DNA of 64,000 bases from Shewanella sp. OMA3-2 (GTDB lineage: Bacteria > Pseudomonadota > Gammaproteobacteria > Enterobacterales > Shewanellaceae): assembly GCF_021513195.1 (NCBI RefSeq), contig NZ_CP090974.1, forward strand, positions 632,001-696,000, written 5' to 3'. The translations under genes and the position numbers were made by a program. Of the stretch, positions 17,342 to 25,419 are shown piece by piece. Within the stretch, counting starts at the first letter, position 1, and every line of letters begins with the position of its first letter. Below the pieces are notes generated by a model, which worked only from the letters and a program-made list of their open reading frames with translations, did not search any database and had not been told where the DNA came from.

Positions 17342-17815
17342 ATGATTACTCAAGGACAAACTTTACCAGTAGGTACATTAGGCCAATTAACTAAAGACGG
17401 TATGGTAAACCATAATGTTGCTGAATTATTTGCTGATAAAAAAGTCGTGTTATTTGCCGTACCAGGTGCATTTACGCCAACGTGTTCAGAAGCACATTTA
17501 CCAGGCTATGTTGTTTTAGCTGATCAATTAAAAGCCAAAGGTGTTGATTTAATTGCGTGTGTATCAGTCAATGATGCATTCGTGATGAAAGCTTGGGGCG
17601 AAGCGCAAAATGCCAGCGAGTTAATGATGCTTGCCGACGGCGACGCTAGCTTTACTAAAGCATTAGGATTAGAAATGGATACTGCAGGCTTTGGTGGCGT
17701 GCGTTCACAACGCTATGCCATGGTAATTGATAAGGGTGTCGTTAGCGTATTAAACGTTGAAGCGCCAAAAGCATTTGAAGTCAGCACAGCTGAAGCGATA
17801 TTAGCCGCCCTATAA
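17342..17815 (+). CDS. peroxiredoxin of the Prx5 type
   Basis: This cytoplasmic thiol peroxidase reduces H2O2 or organic peroxides. The 157-residue protein has the conserved active-site block PGAFTPTCSEAHLPGY with the peroxidatic Cys in TPTCS, plus GVRSQRYAMVIDKG near the C-terminus, both typical of the Prx5 subfamily. There is no fused glutaredoxin domain, so an external thiol donor is needed. AAGGAAC lies before the ATG. It is a single-gene transcript with a strong terminator. Confidence 0.92.
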   Translation: MITQGQTLPVGTLGQLTKDGMVNHNVAELFADKKVVLFAVPGAFTPTCSEAHLPGYVVLADQLKAKGVDLIACVSVNDAFVMKAWGEAQNASELMMLADGDASFTKALGLEMDTAGFGGVRSQRYAMVIDKGVVSVLNVEAPKAFEVSTAEAILAAL

Positions 17816-17850
17816 GCTTCTCTTTCATCACTTTCACGTGATGATGAATT

Positions 17851-17893
17851 AAAAAAGCACGCCATCATCACTTTGATTGGCGTGCTTTTTTAT
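17851..17893 (+). terminator. intrinsic terminator after the peroxiredoxin gene
   Basis: AAAAAAGCACGCC (17851-17863) pairs exactly with GGCGTGCTTTTTT (17879-17891). Confidence 0.85.
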
Positions 17894-17953
17894 TTTCACA
17901 GCATTACCGCGTTTCAATGTGTCTTACCTGAAATAATGTTAATGCAAAAATAA

Positions 17954-17967
17954 TTGATCTAAATCAA
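17954..17967 (+). promoter_or_regulatory. FNR-type (EtrA/FNR) binding site upstream of hmp
   Basis: TTGATCTAAATCAA matches the FNR consensus TTGAT-N4-ATCAA at every defined position. It lies 55 bp before the preferred hmp start. Oxygen-dependent repression or activation of hmp is known in enterics; here it is inferred from the site alone. Confidence 0.7.
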
Positions 17968-18022
17968 ATAGATGTTTAGTATGCGTCAAAACATTCATAT
18001 TATATACATGTTAAGGTTGTTT

Positions 18023-19216
18023 ATGTTAGATCAACATACCAAAGAGATTATTAAAAGCACGATACCGTTACTAGAGTCTGCTGGTCCTGCGTTAACGCAG
18101 CATTTCTATCAACGGATGTTTGCCCATAATCCGGAATTGAAAGATGTGTTTAACTTAGCGCATCAGCATACTGGCGGCCAGCCTGTTGCATTATTCAATG
18201 CCGTGGCTGCGTATGCGAAGAATATTGATAACCTGGAGGCCTTAGGTGCAGCTGTTGAGCGCATTGCACACAAACACACAGGTTTTTTAATTAAACCTGA
18301 ACAATATTCGATAGTTGGCGGTCATTTGTTAGCCACGCTAAAAGAGCTAGGCGGCGACGCGGTTACCGACGAGGTGTTAACAGCGTGGGGTAAGGCTTAT
18401 GGTTTTTTAGCTGATATTTTCATTAATCGTGAGGCGCAGTTATATCAACAAACGGCGGCTAAAAAAGGTGGCTGGGAAGGAACGCGCCGTTTTGTGATTA
18501 AGGCGAAACGCAAAGAATCATCAGTTATCACTTCTTTTATTCTTGTCCCTGAAGATGGTTTGCCAGTTGCGGATTTTATTCCTGGACAGTATCTCAGCGT
18601 ATCGATTACTAACAATCAATTAGCGCATAAAGAGACCCGCCAATATTCACTTTCGGATGCGCCAAATGGTTGCTCTTATCGGATCAGCGTTAAGCGAGAG
18701 TCAGAAGGAAAAGTATCTAATCTATTGCATGATTATTACCAAGAAGGCGATGTGATTGATGTTGTCGCGCCAGCGGGTGATTTTGTGCTTAACGCCAGTA
18801 ATGATACTCCTGTGGTGCTATTGTCGGCGGGTGTTGGATTAACACCAATGAAGAGTATGTTGAACCAACTGTTATTAAAGTCACATAGTGGCAATATCAC
18901 TTGGGTCCATGCTTGTGAAGACGGAGAGCAACATGCTTTTAAAGTGTGTACCTCGGATCAGGTGGCAAAGAATACTCATTTAGACCGTTATGTGTGGTAT
19001 CGCAAGCCATTAGCGACCGATTTACCTGCTGAAGATTATGATTTTGATGGTACTGTCGAGTTAGAAAAAATTGCAGGACGAATGGTGTCTAATGCACGCT
19101 ACTACTTCTGTGGGCCTATCGGGTTTATGAAGGTGGTTAAACAGCAATTATTAGCGCTGAATGTACCAGAAGATCAGTTGCACTATGAAGTGTTTGGGCC
19201 ACATTCAGACTTGTAA
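18023..19216 (+). CDS. hmp: flavohemoprotein, nitric oxide dioxygenase
   Basis: Hmp converts NO and O2 to nitrate using NAD(P)H, protecting against nitrosative stress. From the ATG at 18023 it is 397 residues, the usual length; the frame is open to 17972, but MLDQHTKEIIKSTIPLLES matches known Hmp N-termini and AAGG lies before this ATG. Residues 1-140 form the globin domain with the proximal His in AHKHTGF. The FAD domain follows (RQYSLSDAP) and then the NAD domain (LLSAGVGLTPMKSML, VFGPHSDL at the end). A perfect FNR-type site is upstream. It stands alone with a terminator. Confidence 0.94.
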   Translation: MLDQHTKEIIKSTIPLLESAGPALTQHFYQRMFAHNPELKDVFNLAHQHTGGQPVALFNAVAAYAKNIDNLEALGAAVERIAHKHTGFLIKPEQYSIVGGHLLATLKELGGDAVTDEVLTAWGKAYGFLADIFINREAQLYQQTAAKKGGWEGTRRFVIKAKRKESSVITSFILVPEDGLPVADFIPGQYLSVSITNNQLAHKETRQYSLSDAPNGCSYRISVKRESEGKVSNLLHDYYQEGDVIDVVAPAGDFVLNASNDTPVVLLSAGVGLTPMKSMLNQLLLKSHSGNITWVHACEDGEQHAFKVCTSDQVAKNTHLDRYVWYRKPLATDLPAEDYDFDGTVELEKIAGRMVSNARYYFCGPIGFMKVVKQQLLALNVPEDQLHYEVFGPHSDL

Positions 19217-19243
19217 TCGACTTTATGTGAACCTTATTCAAGT

Positions 19244-19273
19244 AAAAATGGACGCTAATAGCGTCCATTTTTA
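19244..19273. terminator. bidirectional intrinsic terminator
   Basis: A 13-bp stem (19244-19256 with 19260-19272) has an A run on the left and a T run on the right. It serves hmp and, on the minus strand, the outer-membrane protein gene at 19298. Confidence 0.85.
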
Positions 19274-19297
19274 TTGCATAAACGGCACTGCGTATAA

Positions 19298-20161
19298 TTA
19301 AAAATAGTGAATATATTCAGCGCCAACACGATATAACACGTCATCAAAGCCTATTAAGTCTTGCTCGTAATCGCGTTGAATATATTGGCTGACAAAATGC
19401 AGTAGATTGTTTTCATCACCTAGCGGAACAATAACACCAAAAGTGAGTTTGTTAACAACATAAAATTTGCCATCATCGTATTGCCAACGCCCATCAAAAC
19501 GGCTCAAGCTTGCTTGAATTTGCACATTGGAATGGCTAAATGTGTAGCGGTTATCCCATTCTAAAAAGTAACCTAAACCGCTACGTCCTAAGGCTTCCAC
19601 TCCAAAGCCTCCACTTTCACGTGGCCAGTCATCATCTTTCTCTTCTTCGCTATAGCCTAAAGCTGCGGTAAAGCGTAAGTCATAATTATTCACTGCAGTA
19701 AAACGACGATTTAGTGATAATCCTGCGACCGCAAGCTGCTCAAATTCTTCTAATTGTTGGCTGTTGTAATGGCCTTCGTAACGAGCGTGGCCACTGAGTA
19801 AGTATTGCTGCTGATCACCAAATACTGTTAAGGGTCGGTAATAGTGAATTTTAGCATCCATAGAATCACGAAAACGATCATCATCATATAATTCTGAGTC
19901 GCGTTCATAATAGTAGGTTGCTCTGGCGCGGAAGTAGTTTTTATTCAATTCAAGAGTATTCTGATAGCGTAATTCATCCCAAATGAATGACATACCCATG
20001 CCGCGGGACAGTGAGCTAAATTCTGAATCAGGATAAGACTCTAATCCGGCAATAACGGACATCGCAAATGGAGAGTCATCAGCAATACTTGAGGGGCTTA
20101 GTAATAGCGCGTAGCTTGTGCATAAAGCAAGCGTGAATCGAATGTTCATTGGTGTCGTCAT
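19298..20161 (-). CDS. predicted outer-membrane beta-barrel protein, unknown function
   Basis: The 287-residue protein (283 if the second ATG, at MNIRF, is used) has a signal peptide ending near SSIADD. The mature part is rich in alternating aromatic and polar stretches (YQNTLELNKNYFRARATYYYER, YFLEWDNRYTFSHSNVQIQ) and ends in YIHYF, an aromatic C-terminus typical of BamA-inserted barrels. I do not recognise the family. It lies on the same strand as ompR-envZ, 63 bp beyond the envZ stop, and could be cotranscribed with them. Confidence 0.65.
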   Translation of the reverse strand: MTTPMNIRFTLALCTSYALLLSPSSIADDSPFAMSVIAGLESYPDSEFSSLSRGMGMSFIWDELRYQNTLELNKNYFRARATYYYERDSELYDDDRFRDSMDAKIHYYRPLTVFGDQQQYLLSGHARYEGHYNSQQLEEFEQLAVAGLSLNRRFTAVNNYDLRFTAALGYSEEEKDDDWPRESGGFGVEALGRSGLGYFLEWDNRYTFSHSNVQIQASLSRFDGRWQYDDGKFYVVNKLTFGVIVPLGDENNLLHFVSQYIQRDYEQDLIGFDDVLYRVGAEYIHYF

Positions 20162-20224
20162 AGGAATGTTTCGGCTGCTAACAATAAGATCATTTTAGCA
20201 TACCTAACGCGATATCTGAGCGAC

Positions 20225-21559
20225 TTACTTTTTAGGCAGTAGCACTTTAGCGATTAAACCACCCTGTGGGCGATTGATGAGTTTAACTTTACCGTGATGA
20301 CGGTCAACAATACGTTTAATAATCGCTAGGCCTAAGCCTGAACCTACGCTGCCACGAGCACTGTCACCTTGGGTAAAAGGCTGAAAAAGCGTTTCAGCTG
20401 CATCTTCATCAATACCTGGACCATCATCTTCCACTGAAAAACCGACAAATACACCTTGTTGAAATGACGATATCTTGACCCAGCCATTACCGTATCTAAA
20501 GGCATTTTCTACTAAGTTACTCAGTACACGCTTAATGGCAACAGGATGAATAAGAATGGCAGGACATTCCCCTAAATCAATATCTAGTACACCAGTGCGA
20601 TGACTTTCTTGTTGGCTTATTTCTTGAATTAGCTGATTAACTTGAAATAATTCACGTTCAACATCTTCGTCATTGCGAATATATGCAATAAATTGGTTGA
20701 TGATGGCATCCATGTCTTCTATATCACCGACAATGCCGTCTTTTAAATATTGGTCATCTTCCACCATCATTTCTGAGGCTAAGCGAATACGGGTTAAAGG
20801 TGTGCGCAAATCGTGGGATATACCGGCCATCAGTAATGCGCGATCTTGTTCTAGTTGTTTCATACTGTGCGCCATTTGATTAAACGCATGGGTTACTTCA
20901 ACTATTTCTGTCGAACCACTTAATGGTAAAGGGTCTGGGAACTGGCCTTTTGATACCGCAAAAGCCGCCTTTTGTAATCGTTTTAACGGTTTATTCTGTT
21001 TACGTGCAAATAGCCAACCGCCAGCAACACTGAGCGCACCGATAACCAGCAAATATAATGTCAGTGGTGATAAGTCAGATTCGTTAATGCTAGTCAGCGG
21101 AACTTTTATCCATAATGTAGGGGCTTGGGGTGGGCGTATCCAAACATTTAATGTCTCTCCTTGAGAAAAGCGTACTTCAGCTTCACCACCTAGATAGCCT
21201 GACATTTGCTCAGATAAAAAACCATAGTAAGCGGCACTGTCTAAGCCTGCTTCACGTGCTTGCTTGATATTGTAGACGGTCATGCCATCGTGACGAACTT
21301 TGGCATTAAGCGCGTCAACCATAGATAGGTGCTCGCGGCCAACATCGACACCATCAACAAATAAAATATTGATTTGCCGAGCGATAAGCTGATTAATTTG
21401 CTCATAACTGGGCTTAATAAAGTACACAGCAACAGACCAGTAAGACACCAGTTGATTGATCAGCAGCAAGCTACCAATCAATACCACAGTTTGACTAAAG
21501 GCGTTTCGAGGTAAGAGGCGTTGCCACCACTTTAATACTAATTTGGCTGATTCTGGCAC
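20225..21559 (-). CDS. envZ: osmosensing histidine kinase EnvZ
   Basis: EnvZ is the membrane sensor kinase paired with OmpR, controlling porins in enterics. The 444-residue protein has TM1 near residue 22-42, a periplasmic loop, TM2 near 165-185, a HAMP region ([17 protein letters not shown]), a dimerisation box with the phospho-acceptor His in [13 protein letters not shown], and an ATPase domain with N, G1 and G2 boxes ([31 protein letters not shown]). It starts 3 bp after the ompR stop. The kinase is intact although ompR reads as frameshifted. Confidence 0.93.
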   Translation of the reverse strand: MPESAKLVLKWWQRLLPRNAFSQTVVLIGSLLLINQLVSYWSVAVYFIKPSYEQINQLIARQINILFVDGVDVGREHLSMVDALNAKVRHDGMTVYNIKQAREAGLDSAAYYGFLSEQMSGYLGGEAEVRFSQGETLNVWIRPPQAPTLWIKVPLTSINESDLSPLTLYLLVIGALSVAGGWLFARKQNKPLKRLQKAAFAVSKGQFPDPLPLSGSTEIVEVTHAFNQMAHSMKQLEQDRALLMAGISHDLRTPLTRIRLASEMMVEDDQYLKDGIVGDIEDMDAIINQFIAYIRNDEDVERELFQVNQLIQEISQQESHRTGVLDIDLGECPAILIHPVAIKRVLSNLVENAFRYGNGWVKISSFQQGVFVGFSVEDDGPGIDEDAAETLFQPFTQGDSARGSVGSGLGLAIIKRIVDRHHGKVKLINRPQGGLIAKVLLPKK

Positions 21560-21562
21560 GGT

Positions 21563-22287
21563 TTACTTACGTGCCGAACCGTCAGGCACAAACACATAGC
21601 CTAAACCCCAAACTGTTTGAATATAGCGTGGGTTTGCGGCATCTTTTTCAATTAATCGACGTAAACGCGATACTTGCACGTCAATTGAACGCTCTAGGGC
21701 GGAATAATCTCGGCCACGGGCTAGATTCATCAGTTTATCGCGCGATAGTGGCTCTCGAGGGTGGGAAACTAATACTTTTAAGACCGCAAATTCGCCACTA
21801 GTGAGCGCAATGCTTTCATCACCATGAAACATTTCCGGGTGGCTAAATTAAGTGAAAACTCACCAAATTCAACCATTTCTTCTTGCTGGGCGGGTGCGCC
21901 AGGCACGTCGGTAATTTGTCGGCGCATAACGGCTTTAATACGAGCAAGTAATTCGCGTGGATTAAATGGTTTGGGTAAATAATCATCGGCGCCTAGTTCC
22001 AGGCCAATAATACGGTCGACTTCATCGCCTTTTGCTGTAAGCATCACAATCGGGATTGGGTTTTCCTGTTGGCGTAAACGACGACAGATAGATAAACCAT
22101 CTTCACCAGGTAACATTAAATCTAATACGAGTAAGTGAAAGTTTTCACGTTCAAGCAGTCTATTCATTTGCTCGGCGTTGGCGGCACTGCGTACTTGGTA
22201 GCCTTGCTCCATTAAATAACGCTCTAACAACGAACGCAATCGCATGTCGTCATCAACAACGAGAATTTTAGATGTTTCTTGGCCCAT
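21563..22287 (-). pseudogene. ompR: response regulator OmpR, frameshifted in this sequence
   Basis: The receiver domain and linker are read from 22287 (KILVVDDDMRLRSLLERYL, VLDLMLPGEDGLSICRRLR, KPFNPRELLARIKAV). The winged-helix DNA-binding domain is read in another frame to 21563 (LTSGEFAVLKVLVSHPREPL, YIQTVWGLGYVFVPDG). In E. coli OmpR the two are continuous. Restoring one base in the CCGGG run at 21835-21839 (expected CCCGGG) joins NLATRE to MFHGDESIALTSGEF and gives 241 residues, against 239 in E. coli. Both parts are highly conserved and envZ is intact, so a sequencing error is the simplest reading. Confidence 0.92.
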
Positions 22288-22532
22288 GAAAATATCCCTT
22301 TACCTTCAGCATTTTTAGTTAATATAACCAGTTTACTGTCTGGCTAATAGTGTCTTAAAAGTAACTTTAGCTTGAAGTCGTGTGTTTATAGTTGCTTACT
22401 GCTAAATGTCATTGATTATATTGGTTTTTAATCAGTGTGAGTGACAGTGTGAAAATTGTAACAAATCCCATTTTGTAGATGATTAACAAGGCTTTGTTAG
22501 TCAGAAGTGCAAATGATACCGTACAATTATGT

Positions 22533-23171
22533 TTAGAATAATCTTCCCCACAAAAACTCGGTGTCGGTGACTTGATCTAAATTACTGTGAACTTGGGCAT
22601 AATAGCCGTTAGCAAAAATCACAAAATAGCTGCTATCAATTGCCAATTTGTCAGGCCAATAACCGAAGGTATGATGGGACTCAACAGCTTGGTACTGCTG
22701 ACCAAGAATATCCACATCGCCATACTGAGAGGATAAAGTGAGTAGCGCACTGGTTGCAGACAATGAGTATTGAATCGGCTGGGTCACAAGGTCGTGAGTA
22801 AGCCAGTAGGTTGCTGCTGTTTTTTGTAATGCTAACGATTGTTGTTGATAAAACATCAGCTCACTGGGAATAAATTGCAGTATATTCGCTTGCAGCTTGA
22901 TACGTCCCCAATGGTGGAAACTGCTATTGGGCGCATCGAGGTTGATAAAAACGTGGCTATAACTTGTGTCAGGATTAATGTGCAGCAATGCCATTTGGCG
23001 CGTCGATTGATACAGCCAGTCGCCCGCTATGGGCAGGTCATTAGTCGGTAAATCACTATTACTGTGGGCTAAGCCAATATGAAACCACAGTGATATAGGT
23101 AATATGATGGTCAGTTTATATCGCGATCTAAGTTGATACTTTTCAAATAAGTTTTTTAATATTGAGTACAT
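22533..23171 (-). CDS. exported or membrane-anchored protein of unknown function
   Basis: I do not recognise this 212-residue protein. A basic N-terminus (KYQLRSRYK) precedes one hydrophobic segment (LTIILPISLWFHIGLA) that could be a signal peptide ending near LAHS, or an anchor. The rest is polar with many Trp/Tyr/His residues and beta-rich appearance; GDWLYQSTRQMALLHINPD near the start recalls small lipocalin-like folds, a weak impression only. AAAGGG lies 8 nt before the ATG, which supports the start. It lies between ompR and the porin-like gene, all on the minus strand. Confidence 0.6.
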   Translation of the reverse strand: MYSILKNLFEKYQLRSRYKLTIILPISLWFHIGLAHSNSDLPTNDLPIAGDWLYQSTRQMALLHINPDTSYSHVFINLDAPNSSFHHWGRIKLQANILQFIPSELMFYQQQSLALQKTAATYWLTHDLVTQPIQYSLSATSALLTLSSQYGDVDILGQQYQAVESHHTFGYWPDKLAIDSSYFVIFANGYYAQVHSNLDQVTDTEFLWGRLF

Positions 23172-23276
23172 ATAATTCCCTTTATGTGTACAAATTGAAG
23201 GTTACACTCATTCCATTAATTATCTGGTCACATAATTAATGGAATTGGTTTGAGTATAGTTGATAAAATGACACAT

Positions 23277-23309
23277 AAAAAAAGAGCCTCATAAAGAGAC
23301 TCTTTTTTA
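23277..23309. terminator. intrinsic terminator of the porin-like gene
   Basis: A-rich left arm, a GAG.CTC stem with one mismatch and a T-rich right arm (23296-23308). On the minus strand it lies 30 bp beyond the stop at 23339. Confidence 0.75.
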
Positions 23310-23338
23310 GGTGTTGATTAAGTATCAACTAAGGCGTA

Positions 23339-24091
23339 TTAAAAACGACCTACAATACCTGCACCTATATCAAAACCATCAGCATCTGAATCAAGATTTT
23401 TTGATAAACCAAATGTGGCAGAGAATGCATCTGACATGCGTAACCAGTATGCGGTTTTAACCATAAAAGCATCATCAGAGCCAGCATCGGCATAACCTAA
23501 ACCTACAGACCAAGCTTTAGTTACATACCAATCGGCATTGATATTGATTAAATCATCATAATCTGTGTGAGTCCAAGATGCACCAAGGTCAATACCTGTA
23601 GTGGTTTCAAGTGCAACAAAACTGCGTACTTCAAGCCCGTACTGTGATTCAAAGTCATCACTGCCATCAATATAGAAAGCGGCTACTTTTGAGCTATCAT
23701 TGAAAAAATAACCCCCATCTAACCTATAAATGCTACCGTCATTGTTACCAATTTCTACATGTTGAAATTGACCGCCGACGAACCATTTTGAATCAAACAC
23801 ATAAGTGCCATCAACACCTAAAATATCCACATCAGCAGCATCAAATATTGAGTAGTTAGCGCCAACGTTAGATTTTTGTGCTAAAAAGCCGTTAAGTGCA
23901 TAAGGGCCGTTTGCTTGATCTACTGGGCTAACATAGTAGCGATATTTTGCATTCCAAATACCGTCGCCAAACTCTTCTGAGTTAGCGTTATAGCTTAAGC
24001 CTGCTTCGTGTTGAAACGCAGTATCTTGTGCAGCTACAGCAGGTAAGCTTGCAAAACTTAATAATAACGCTAGAGCAGTAACATTTTTCAT
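23339..24091 (-). CDS. putative porin (outer-membrane barrel)
   Basis: From the ATG at 24091 (AAGGAA 8 nt upstream; the frame is open to 24133) it is 250 residues with a classic signal peptide, MKNVTALALLLSFASLPAVAA. The mature part is acidic, Gly/Tyr/Asp-rich with repeated barrel-like strands (GIWNAKYRYYVSPVD, WFVGGQFQHVEIG, LDGGYFFND) and ends in GIVGRF with a terminal Phe, as in outer-membrane barrels. It resembles small putative porins common in Shewanella and Vibrio. Being near ompR-envZ makes OmpR control possible but this is only positional. It has its own promoter region and terminator. Confidence 0.75.
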   Translation of the reverse strand: MKNVTALALLLSFASLPAVAAQDTAFQHEAGLSYNANSEEFGDGIWNAKYRYYVSPVDQANGPYALNGFLAQKSNVGANYSIFDAADVDILGVDGTYVFDSKWFVGGQFQHVEIGNNDGSIYRLDGGYFFNDSSKVAAFYIDGSDDFESQYGLEVRSFVALETTTGIDLGASWTHTDYDDLININADWYVTKAWSVGLGYADAGSDDAFMVKTAYWLRMSDAFSATFGLSKNLDSDADGFDIGAGIVGRF

Positions 24092-24457
24092 CAATAATTC
24101 CTTTATCTGATTATTTTTCGCTAGGCAATTCAAGCAAGGTTGGGAGGTTGGGAGATAGACACAACATACAAGATGTTTAATCCACTACATTTTTTATTCC
24201 AAAACATTCAGGTTTGGGAAGTGTGCTTTCCTAGCGGCGCAAACCATAAAGCAAATGCAGTTAAAAATAAATTAAAACTTATAAATTAATAAAAAACTTA
24301 GATTTTTTGTAAATGTCAACCTGCTAAATGGAATGGGTTTTACTGTTGACATTCTACTTTGTAATTAGTTTTATGTGCTATTCAGCTGCACCGAGTTAAT
24401 CGTGATATATTGCGCTATTGAATTTTTTTATCCTCTAACTGTGATTGTAAAATTATT
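24092..24457. other. 366-bp divergent intergenic region, porin / greB
   Basis: An AT-rich control region. A near-perfect inverted repeat (TTCCAAAAC near 24197 with GTTTGGGAA ending near 24220) lies about 105-130 bp upstream of the porin start, a possible regulator site. The greB promoter is at 24346-24374. No gene is seen. Confidence 0.5.
24346..24374 (+). promoter_or_regulatory. predicted sigma-70 promoter of greB
   Basis: A consensus -35 TTGACA (24346-24351) is followed after exactly 17 bp by TTTTAT (24369-24374) as a fair -10. It leaves an mRNA leader of about 75 nt before greB. Confidence 0.55.
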
Positions 24458-24937
24458 ATGAGAACGGCGATTGTGACCCGTGAAGGGTTTGAAAAACTAC
24501 AGCAAGAACTGCATTTTTTATGGCGTGAAGAACGACCAGAAATAACTAAGAAAGTGGCTTGGGCCGCTAGCTTGGGTGATAGAAGTGAAAATGCTGATTA
24601 CCAGTACAATAAAAAACGTCTGCGTGAAATTGATTGGCGAGTAAGATACTTACGTAAAGCAATTGAAAACCTTAAAGTGGTCGACTATTCCCCTGAACAA
24701 GAAGGCAAGGTGTTTTTTGGTGCCTGGGTAGAGATTGAAAACGATGATGGCCAACAACTGACATTGCGGGTGGTTGGTTATGATGAAATTTTTGGACGTA
24801 AAAATTACATCTCGATAGATTCCCCTATGGCACGTGCTTTACTCAAAAAAGAAGTGGATGATGAGGCGATTGTCAGTACACCTGATGGTGATAAGTGTTG
24901 GTATATTAATAAGATATTTTATCGACAAGCTGAATAA
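24458..24937 (+). CDS. greB: transcription elongation factor GreB
   Basis: GreB binds the RNA polymerase secondary channel and stimulates cleavage of backtracked RNA. The 159-residue protein has the N-terminal coiled coil (VTREGFEKLQQELHFLWREERPEI) with the acidic tip and the GreB-typical GDRSENADYQYNKKRLREIDWR block, then the FKBP-like C-terminal domain ending in the WYINKIFY region. Length matches the family. It lies between ompR-envZ and tex, as in E. coli, with two extra minus-strand genes inserted on the ompR side. Confidence 0.95.
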   Translation: MRTAIVTREGFEKLQQELHFLWREERPEITKKVAWAASLGDRSENADYQYNKKRLREIDWRVRYLRKAIENLKVVDYSPEQEGKVFFGAWVEIENDDGQQLTLRVVGYDEIFGRKNYISIDSPMARALLKKEVDDEAIVSTPDGDKCWYINKIFYRQAE

Positions 24938-25419
24938 GTGAACTTAAGAACTGTTATTTGCAAATCCTTTTTTGATAGCAATAAACATGACTAAATTCTG
25001 ATTTATGTGCGGCTGTTGGTGCTACTTTTATCAAACTTGTTAACCCCGCCCTAGGCTGCGACACCTTGTCGCAGTTTCCGCTTTAGCTTTTGTCTGACGC
25101 CATTGTCTTAGGCCCCGCGCTGACGCAACTTATCTACAAAAATATCAATGAAAAGTTTTCAATATTAATCGCTGCAGTGTTGTCAGGAATGTTTATTGGC
25201 TAAGCTTTTGCTGCTGAACTGGACATTCTCATTATTCAATACTGTGATAATGATGCTCAGCCCATCGACTTAGCCAACTCTATGCAAGTTTAAACTTCCC
25301 ACAGTTGCTGTGAACTATATCAACGACCATGTTAAGTAAAAACTATCTTCAGCAGCCAATTTTGTTTGGTTTGTGGTATTGTGAGGCAATTTTAAAATTC
25401 AAGCCTATAAACATCTGCT
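24938..25419. other. 482-bp intergenic region, possible gene remnant
   Basis: No intact gene is seen between greB and tex. On the plus strand, roughly 25093-25203, a stop-bounded frame reads DAIVLGPALTQLIYKN followed by a hydrophobic run, faintly reminiscent of LrgB/CidB-type membrane proteins. Stop codons interrupt it on both sides, so at most it is a decayed fragment. Repeated GC-rich TGCGAC..GTCGCA (about 25057-25073) forms a short hairpin. Confidence 0.35.
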
